From Hyphomicrobiales bacterium (lineage in GTDB: Bacteria > Pseudomonadota > Alphaproteobacteria > Rhizobiales > Beijerinckiaceae), in the NCBI GenBank assembly GCA_028290595.1, contig JAQGJO010000554.1, forward strand, positions 1 through 5,912: a DNA stretch of 5,912 nt. The letters run 5' to 3'. Position numbers and translations under genes: made by a program. Positions 1 through 4,498 of this stretch are shown here, piece by piece (position 1 is the stretch's first letter; each line of letters starts with the position of its first letter). Below the pieces are notes generated by a model. The model was not told the DNA's origin and did no database searches. It saw nothing but the letters and a program-made list of their open reading frames with translations.

Positions 1-1057
1 GCGGTGTCGGAACGTCGGCCTTTTTCCAGTTCATGCCGGCCTGCGCGATGCCTGAGCTCATCTGCAGCAGACTGTCGAAGCCGCGCCGCATGGCCCAGGG
101 GCCGCTCCAGCCATAGGCGCACAGCGACACGTCGATCAGCGCCGGCGCGATGGCGCGGCGCTTCGCCTGATCGTAGCCGAGGCCATCGAGCGCGCCGGGG
201 CGATAGCCATGTAGAAGCACATCGGCCTGCGACAGCAGCGCTTCGAAGATGCGCCTGCCGTCGGCGCTTCTGAGATCGAGCCGCGCGCAATGCTTGCCGA
301 GCGTGACTTCGGGAATAACGCCGGGCTCATCCCAATCGAGCGGATCGACGCGCACCACGTCGGCGCCATAGCCTGCCAGAAAGCGGCTGCCGACCGGGCC
401 TGCGAGCACGCGGGTGAGATCGAGCACGCGCAATCCCTTGAGCGGGCGTTGCGGCTGCGGCGTCCAGGCGGCCGCGTTGGTTTTATGGTGCACGCGCGAT
501 TGCACCAGCGGCTCGGCAGCGACGGCGCGACCTTGCGGATGCGCCAGCCAGTCGTCGACCGAGCGCATTTCGGCGGCGCAACCGCCCTCGTTCACAATCG
601 CAGTCTCGAGATCGCTTTTGCGCCAGGGCGCGACGGCCTGCGCCATGGCGGCCTTGTCGGCGTGCGGGCCAAGCACGCGCTGCGCCGCGGCGCGGTGGTG
701 CGGCGCATTGGTATGAAGACGGATCCAGCCATCGCTGGTCTTGTAGTCGCCGGCGATCGGATCCCACGCCGGTGGCATGGTCCAGCCGCGCGGCCGGATC
801 GACATGCCGAACCAGAACGACGACAGCCGGCGATCGATCGTCACGGCCGGCGCGTTGGAGGATGGCGTCTTGGAAGATGTCTCGGCCGCAAGCTCGGCAA
901 TCGACAGCGCGGCTGCGGCGATCGAGGCGCCGGCGAAATCCGTCACTGGGAAAGCCGACGACAGGGCGCCGTCTCCGGTGATTGTCAGGGCATTCAATTG
1001 CGCATCCGGACCGTCCAGCGCTGTCCAGATTTCGCGGGTCAAATCCTGCATATTCAT
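1..1057 (-). CDS. CaiB/BaiF (class III) CoA-transferase family protein, C-terminus cut off by window edge
   Basis: Reading the minus strand from ATG at 1057 gives 352 codons with no stop before position 1, so the 3' end is outside the window. Family III enzymes move CoA between carboxylic acids in the cytoplasm; the substrate here is unknown. Residues 206-240 carry the family's Rossmann start (LKGLRVLDLTRVLAGP, then GADVVRVDPL). It is followed by LDLRSADGR (260-268), ADVLLHGYRPGAL (278-290), a YGWSGPW loop (315-321) and FDSLLQMSSG (327-336). The catalytic Asp expected shortly after this lies beyond the edge. The roughly 205 residues before the Rossmann start are unusual: GDYKTSDGWIRLHTN (103-117) and VDDWLAHPQGR (167-177) resemble segments normally found after the catalytic Asp. 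AGAGG lies 10 nt before ATG 1057, and AAGG lies 8 nt before an in-frame ATG at 1051, so either start is possible. The family is confident; the subfamily and activity are not. Confidence 0.9.
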   Translation of the reverse strand, partial: MNMQDLTREIWTALDGPDAQLNALTITGDGALSSAFPVTDFAGASIAAAALSIAELAAETSSKTPSSNAPAVTIDRRLSSFWFGMSIRPRGWTMPPAWDPIAGDYKTSDGWIRLHTNAPHHRAAAQRVLGPHADKAAMAQAVAPWRKSDLETAIVNEGGCAAEMRSVDDWLAHPQGRAVAAEPLVQSRVHHKTNAAAWTPQPQRPLKGLRVLDLTRVLAGPVGSRFLAGYGADVVRVDPLDWDEPGVIPEVTLGKHCARLDLRSADGRRIFEALLSQADVLLHGYRPGALDGLGYDQAKRRAIAPALIDVSLCAYGWSGPWAMRRGFDSLLQMSSGIAQAGMNWKKADVPTP

Positions 1058-1072
1058 TGCCTTAAGACCTCT
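1058..1072 (-). promoter_or_regulatory. Ribosome-binding region of the first CoA-transferase, two candidate sites
   Basis: On the minus strand AGAGG (1072-1068) sits 10 nt before ATG 1057, and AAGG (1063-1060) sits 8 nt before ATG 1051. The two starts are separated by a single codon, so the protein begins MNMQ or MQ. The sequence does not decide between them. Confidence 0.5.
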
Positions 1073-1182
1073 ATTGGTTTGGCCGGCCAGCTCAACATAG
1101 CGCGGACGCAGAAATTCGCATCCCGCAAACCGAGCCATTACTTTCGTCGATTCCAAATAATTTCGCTCGCTTTCTCTTTGTG

Positions 1183-1201
1183 TTACATTATTACATTTAC
1201 A
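1183..1201 (+). repeat. Tandem TTACAT repeats upstream of exbB
   Basis: TTACAT occurs at 1183-1188 and again at 1191-1196, followed by TTACA at 1197-1201. The start-to-start spacings are 8 and 6 nt. The run lies 30-48 nt before the preferred exbB start. It could be overlapping -10 elements, a direct-repeat operator, or chance in an A/T-rich stretch; the sequence alone does not say. Confidence 0.4.
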
Positions 1202-1230
1202 GCTTCGGAATGGTCAGGATCGTGCCGCCA

Positions 1231-1869
1231 ATGGATGGACTTAGCATGTCACCGGTCTCGCTTTTCATTCAGGCCGGTCTGGTCGGCAAAAGCGTCATTA
1301 TCCTCCTCGTGCTTGCTTCGGTCTGGTGCTGGGTACTCATCTTCGAGGGGCTTTTCTCGGTCTCCCGCCTCAATCGTGCGGTGCGCAGCGCGCGTGGCGG
1401 CCAGGACAATGAGTTGATCGCCCCGATCGCGCGCTCGGGGCTGGAGGCGGCGACCGTCAACATTGCCGGCGAGGGTCCAACCGACATCCGCCAGCGCATC
1501 GTCGAAGCCATGAACCGGGCCGGCCGCGAATTGCTGATGCGCGCTGAGGGCGGCTTGCCCAATCTGGCGATCATCTCCAGCGTGTCGCCCTTCGTCGGCC
1601 TGTTCGGCACGGTGTGGGGCATTATGGTGAGCTTCGTCGGCATTGCCGCATCGAAAGACACCAGCCTCGCGGTCGTCGCGCCGGGCATTGCCGAGGCGCT
1701 GGCCGCCACCGCGTTCGGTCTCGCTGCTGCCATTCCCGCGACCATCGGCTATAACCGCATCGGTGCGGCCTTCGCCCGCTCCGGCCAACTGCTTTCCAAT
1801 CTCATCGAGGAACGCGCCGTCAAGATCTGCGCCGACGGACAGCCGAACGAGCCGGCGAGGTCTGCCTGA
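1231..1869 (+). CDS. exbB: ExbB/TolQ-type proton-channel subunit
   Basis: This is the inner-membrane proton-channel subunit that, with ExbD, uses the proton-motive force to energise TonB. From ATG 1231 it has 212 residues, close to TolQ/ExbB (about 230-245), with three membrane segments: about 18-38, 109-135 and 148-173. Family signatures are SPFVGLFGTVWGIMVSF (119-135) and APGIAEALAATAFGLAAAIPA (150-170, ending before YN at 174-175). The Thr residues of these two helices (T127, T160) match the conserved pore threonines of ExbB/TolQ. There is no long periplasmic N-terminal extension, so it looks more TolQ-like; the name exbB rests on the downstream TonB gene. The frame opens at GTG 1180, but ATG 1231 (AGGA 11 nt upstream) or ATG 1246 (GGATGGA 6 nt upstream) is likelier. 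The stop TGA overlaps the next ATG by 1 nt, implying translational coupling. Confidence 0.93.
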   Translation: MDGLSMSPVSLFIQAGLVGKSVIILLVLASVWCWVLIFEGLFSVSRLNRAVRSARGGQDNELIAPIARSGLEAATVNIAGEGPTDIRQRIVEAMNRAGRELLMRAEGGLPNLAIISSVSPFVGLFGTVWGIMVSFVGIAASKDTSLAVVAPGIAEALAATAFGLAAAIPATIGYNRIGAAFARSGQLLSNLIEERAVKICADGQPNEPARSA

Positions 1870-2327
1870 TGGGACTGCAGTCGAACAACAACAACGGCAG
1901 CGGCCTGTTCCGCCCGCAGGCCGACATCAACGTGACGCCGCTGGTCGACGTCATGCTGGTGCTGCTGATTATTTTCATGATCACCGCGCCGCTGCTGGCG
2001 ACTGGCGTCAAAGTCAATCTGCCGCAGGCGAAAGTCGCGCAGCCGCTCGACCAGACCGAACCCATTACCGTCACCGTCGGCAAAGACGGCAAGCTGTCGC
2101 TCGGCGCGGACGAGGTTGAGATTGACAGGCTCGCCGATCTCATCAACACCCGCAATGGCGGCGACCTCTCGCGTGTCGTCCAGTTGCGGGGCGACAAAGA
2201 AGCGCCCTATGGCGCGGTCGTCGCGGTGATGGATACGCTTGTCGCCAACGGCATGGCGCGCATCGCCATCATCACCGACGGCAAGGGCGCGGTCGCCCCG
2301 CCGGCAGCTACGCCAGCGGCCAAATGA
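1869..2327 (+). CDS. exbD: ExbD/TolR-type proton-channel subunit
   Basis: This is the partner of the ExbB-like protein: a bitopic inner-membrane protein with a short cytoplasmic N-terminus, one membrane helix and a periplasmic domain. The product has 152 residues, near the usual 140-150. The helix (about 24-43) contains TPLVDVMLVLLIIFM, with Asp27 at the place of the essential proton-carrying Asp of ExbD/TolR. The preceding DINVTPLVD and the following GVKVNLPQAK are typical of the family. The periplasmic part keeps ITVTVGKDGKLSLG (66-79) and a VQLRGDKEAPYG...DTLVANGMARIAIITD block (104-137). The N-terminus has an Asn run (NNNN, 6-9), and the C-terminus is a short Ala/Pro tail. The ATG overlaps the exbB stop by 1 nt, and its own TGA overlaps the tonB ATG by 4 nt. 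Like its partner it is hard to separate from TolR by sequence. Confidence 0.94.
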   Translation: MGLQSNNNNGSGLFRPQADINVTPLVDVMLVLLIIFMITAPLLATGVKVNLPQAKVAQPLDQTEPITVTVGKDGKLSLGADEVEIDRLADLINTRNGGDLSRVVQLRGDKEAPYGAVVAVMDTLVANGMARIAIITDGKGAVAPPAATPAAK

Positions 2328-3196
2328 GCGGAGCCTGCGCGGACGTGATGGACCCTATGGCATCAGCCGGCGGACCACGCTTCCAGCCGCGCTGGCTGCG
2401 GCCGCTGGCGCTTGTCCTCGTCGTCTGCGTCCATGCCGCGGGTCTTGCGGCGTTGCGGCCGCACTTCGAAGAGACACCGCTGCCTTCCATCATCGTCGAT
2501 CTCGTGCCGGCACCGTCGCCCCCCGAACCGCCGCCGGCGCCCGTTGAACCGACACCGCAAGAGACGCCTCTAGAGATGCCACAAGAGACTGTGCCACCGG
2601 TGGCTGAGACCCCGCCGCCGGAGCCAGAGATGCAAACTGCCGAAGCGGCGCCACAACCTCCCCAGCCGGAGCTGCCGCAACCGGAGCCGCCGAAAGTCGT
2701 TGCGCCGGAGGCTCTGCCGCTGCCGGTCGCCAAGCCCCGCTCTCCAGTGACGCCGAAAAAGATCGTGGAGCGCCGCGAACCAAAACCGCTGCCGAAGCCG
2801 ATCCCAAAACCAAAGCCCGTCGCGGCGCCCAAGCCGGCTGCGCCAAAACCCGTGGCACGCGCAGCACGGCCGACGTCTGCACCCGCCGCCGCATCAGTCG
2901 CGAGGCCATCGGGAAACACCGGCATGTCGGTCGCGAACTACGGTTCGATTGTCATCTCGGCGCTCAAGCGGTTGCAGGTCTATCCGCCTTCGGCGCGCGA
3001 AGCGGGCATTACCGGTTCGGTGGGCATTTCGTTCACCATTGGGACCAGCGGGCGTGTGACAAGGTCATCGATCCGTTCATCGGGCCATGGCATGCTCGAC
3101 GCTGCCGCACGGCAGATGCTCGCCAGTCTGCATGTGCCGCCGCCGCCGGGCGGCGTGTTCAGCGGCAGCACGACGATCAGCTTCAGTCTGCGCTAA
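2324..3196 (+). CDS. tonB: TonB-family energy transducer
   Basis: This 290-residue protein should carry energy from the ExbB/ExbD complex across the periplasm to outer-membrane receptors. Its parts are ordered as in TonB. A membrane anchor (about 26-45) contains His37 in VCVHAAG, at the place of the important TonB helix His. A Pro-rich rod follows (about 62-180), first rich in Glu-Pro (67-123), then in Lys-Pro (137-176), the same order as in E. coli TonB. The C-terminal domain (about 204-290) has VYPPSAREAGITGSVGISFTI, then SSGHGMLDAAA and VPPPPGG. This domain separates it from TolA. The ATG lies in an ATGA overlap with exbD and has no clear Shine-Dalgarno site, suggesting coupled translation; ATG 2348 and 2357 are alternatives. 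The TAA is followed by no hairpin and lies inside the convergent CoA-transferase gene. The receptor served is unknown. Confidence 0.93.
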   Translation: MSGACADVMDPMASAGGPRFQPRWLRPLALVLVVCVHAAGLAALRPHFEETPLPSIIVDLVPAPSPPEPPPAPVEPTPQETPLEMPQETVPPVAETPPPEPEMQTAEAAPQPPQPELPQPEPPKVVAPEALPLPVAKPRSPVTPKKIVERREPKPLPKPIPKPKPVAAPKPAAPKPVARAARPTSAPAAASVARPSGNTGMSVANYGSIVISALKRLQVYPPSAREAGITGSVGISFTIGTSGRVTRSSIRSSGHGMLDAAARQMLASLHVPPPPGGVFSGSTTISFSLR

Positions 3197-4322
3197 ACGT
3201 ACTGTTGAACTCATGCCGCAGCGGCGTGTCATGCTCACCCAGAGCCGGCGTGCGCGACGCAAACAGCGGCGCGCCATCGTGATTTGCGCCGGGCGCGATC
3301 ATCGTCACCTTGCCCACCGGTGTTTCCACATCGATGAGCCGGTTCTGCGGATGCGCGGCAAGGTCCTCCATTGTGCTGACCCGGCCATAAGCGATTTTTG
3401 CATCCTCCAGCCGCGCGATGACGTCCTCGCGCGAGCGCACGCCGAACAGGTCATTGATGATCGCGTCGAGCGCCGGCCGGTTGGCGACACGGTTGGGATT
3501 GGAATTGAACCTTGCATCGCTCGCCACATCGGCACGCTGCAAAGTCTTCTCGCAGAACGACACCCATTCGCGTTCGTTCTGGATCGAGAACAGTACTGCC
3601 TTGCCGTCGCCACAGGTGTAAGCGCCATAGGGCGCGATCGTCGGATGATTGAGGCCTGAACGTTCCGGCGCATAGCCGCCGTAGGAAAACTGAAGATAGG
3701 GCACGTTCATCCAGTCGGCGAGCGCATGAAACAGCGACACGGTGATATGGCGGCCTTCGCCGGTGCGTTCGCGCGCGAATAGCGCGGTCAGGATCGCCTG
3801 TACGGCCGTCATGCCCGCGCTGATATCGCAGACGGAAACGCCGACCCGCGCCTGTCCATGGGCATTGCCGGTGATTTCGGACAGGCCGCTTTCCGCCTGT
3901 ACCAGCAGATCATAAGCCTTCATGTCGCGAAACGGTCCGTCTTCGCCATAGCCTGAAATTGAACAGGTGATGAGGCGCGGGTTGGCCTTGCGCATGTCGA
4001 GCGGATCGAGGCCCAGCCTCGCGCAGGCGCCGGGCGCCAGATTCTGAATGAACACGTCGGCCTTGGCGATCATCCGATGCAGGACTGCCTTGTCTTCCGG
4101 CTTTGCAAGATCGAGACGAATCGATTCCTTGCCGCGATTGAGCCAGACGAAATAGGCGCTCTCGCCCATGACCAGCTTGTCGTAGCCGCGGGCAAAATCG
4201 CCCTCAGGCCGTTCGATCTTGATGACCCGGGCGCCGGCGTCAGCCAGTTTCTCCGATGCATAGGGCGCTGCCACCGCCTGTTCGATGGACACGACCAGAA
4301 TGCCTTCGAGATCTTTCGCCAT
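3183..4322 (-). CDS. CaiB/BaiF (class III) CoA-transferase family protein
   Basis: This complete 379-residue cytoplasmic enzyme is of the formyl-CoA transferase/CaiB type, transferring CoA between carboxylic acids; the acid substrates cannot be read from sequence. The order is canonical. It starts with LEGILVVSIEQAVAAPYASEKLADAGARVIKIERPEGDF (5-43), then LNRGKESIRLDL (61-72), ADVFIQNLAPGA (88-99), SGYGEDGPF (123-131) and AYDLLVQAESG (136-146). Asp166 in VCDISAG is at the place of the catalytic Asp that forms the acyl anhydride. The small domain follows with PYGAYTCGDGK (231-241), QNEREWVSFC (248-257) and MEDLAAHPQNR (318-328). The length suits the family (about 380-430). Start ATG 4322 has a weak G-rich sequence (GGGGA) just upstream. 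The TGA lies 14 nt inside tonB on the other strand. Its closest upstream DNA is the inverted-repeat element, so its promoter may lie in that element or further upstream. Confidence 0.95.
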   Translation of the reverse strand: MAKDLEGILVVSIEQAVAAPYASEKLADAGARVIKIERPEGDFARGYDKLVMGESAYFVWLNRGKESIRLDLAKPEDKAVLHRMIAKADVFIQNLAPGACARLGLDPLDMRKANPRLITCSISGYGEDGPFRDMKAYDLLVQAESGLSEITGNAHGQARVGVSVCDISAGMTAVQAILTALFARERTGEGRHITVSLFHALADWMNVPYLQFSYGGYAPERSGLNHPTIAPYGAYTCGDGKAVLFSIQNEREWVSFCEKTLQRADVASDARFNSNPNRVANRPALDAIINDLFGVRSREDVIARLEDAKIAYGRVSTMEDLAAHPQNRLIDVETPVGKVTMIAPGANHDGAPLFASRTPALGEHDTPLRHEFNSTFSAD

Positions 4323-4340
4323 GTTCCCCGCCCCGGTGTC

Positions 4341-4374
4341 ATCCCCGACGCCGGCGCAGCCGGCGAGCGGGGAT
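4341..4374. terminator. Left-arm hairpin, possible transcription barrier
   Basis: ATCCCCG (4341-4347) pairs with CGGGGAT (4368-4374), and CGCCGGC (4349-4355) pairs perfectly with GCCGGCG (4359-4365) around a GCA loop. A small A/AG internal loop separates the two stems. The 14 paired positions are very G/C-rich. There is no T-tract on either side, so it is not a classical intrinsic terminator. As RNA it could still stabilise the 3' end of the upstream transcript or hinder read-through. Confidence 0.4.
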
Positions 4375-4415
4375 CCAGACCTAATCGTTCAACACGTCGC
4401 AGTCATGAGCATCCA

Positions 4416-4434
4416 GCATCGATGCAGTTGCAAC
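4416..4434. repeat. Two short perfect palindromes in the element spacer
   Basis: GCATCGATGC (4416-4425) and GTTGCAAC (4427-4434) are perfect palindromes separated by one base. They lie in the spacer directly beside the right arm. They may be part of the element's symmetry or of a protein site. Short palindromes also arise by chance, so confidence is low. Confidence 0.3.
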
Positions 4435-4441
4435 GTCTGGT

Positions 4442-4471
4442 TTCCCGCTCGCGCCTGCGGCGCGTCGGGAA
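4442..4471. terminator. Right-arm hairpin, possible transcription barrier
   Basis: TTCCCG (4442-4447) pairs with CGGGAA (4466-4471), and CGCGCC (4450-4455) pairs with GGCGCG (4459-4464) around a TGC loop. A CT/T internal loop lies between the stems. It is the first structure met by transcripts leaving the membrane-protein gene, about 28 nt after that stop codon. No U-tract follows on the minus strand, so a role as a simple intrinsic terminator is doubtful. Confidence 0.4.
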
Positions 4472-4498
4472 TGACATTGACCACCCTAGCCGCAAAAG

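Larger units (their letters stand above)
1058..1230. promoter_or_regulatory. Divergent intergenic region between CoA-transferase and exbB-like gene
   Basis: These 173 bases must hold the promoters of both divergent genes. The stretch about 1141-1205 is clearly A/T-richer than anything nearby, as expected for a promoter. Possible -10-like TACATT hexamers facing exbB start at 1184 and 1192, but no convincing -35 partner stands out. I looked for an Irr/ICE-type, Fur-type or Zur-type palindrome, since iron or zinc control would suit a TonB operon. I found no good match; the only striking pattern is the TTACAT repeat listed separately. No RNA gene or small ORF with a good start is evident here. 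Confidence 0.45.
4337..4476. repeat. 140-bp inverted-repeat element with two hairpin arms
   Basis: The left arm (4337-4380, 44 nt) and the right arm (4435-4476, 42 nt) are imperfect inverted copies. In matching orientation both begin TGTCATYCCCGACGC, continue GCGAGCGGG and end CCAGAC. They differ mainly in the loop-proximal G/C block, and a 54-nt spacer separates them. Each arm is itself a palindrome. The core (ATCCCCG...CGGGGAT on the left, TTCCCG...CGGGAA on the right) resembles the dispersed proteobacterial palindromes of the dRS3/REP kind. The whole looks like a paired REP/BIME or small non-autonomous element. It carries no coding sequence and lies between two minus-strand genes, 22 nt after one stop and 14 nt before the next start. 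Whether it is repeated in the genome cannot be seen here. Confidence 0.85.

Noticed and set aside
1141..1170. Possible Irr/Fur-type palindrome around TTCCAAATAATTTCG
   Set aside because: The two halves match at too few positions to be called a palindrome, and it does not fit the known iron-box patterns.
1180..1230. GTG at 1180 as the start of exbB
   Set aside because: It would place the TTACAT repeats in coding sequence and add an N-terminus (LHYYIYSFG) not typical of TolQ/ExbB. It has no Shine-Dalgarno site, whereas ATG 1231 and 1246 both have plausible ones.
290..1417. Long plus-strand open frame (375 codons)
   Set aside because: It lies mostly antisense to the first CoA-transferase, which has strong family motifs, and then runs into exbB in another frame. 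It is rich in Arg/Gly with no recognisable domain, as expected for a shadow frame in GC-rich DNA.
1249..1788. Minus-strand open frames within exbB
   Set aside because: They are antisense to the highly conserved ExbB/TolQ membrane segments and have no domain of their own.
2308..2925. Minus-strand Gly/Ser-rich open frame (205 codons)
   Set aside because: It is the complement of the Pro-rich rod of tonB: Pro codons (CCN) read as Gly (GGN) on the other strand. The low-complexity composition follows directly from that.
3087..3659. Plus-strand open frame spanning the tonB end and the CoA-transferase
   Set aside because: It overlaps two well-supported genes in the wrong frames and has no ribosome-binding site or family motif.
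4337..4476. CRISPR array or insertion sequence
   Set aside because: There are only two arms, in inverted orientation, with a single spacer and no transposase frame. That fits a REP/BIME-like or small non-autonomous element.
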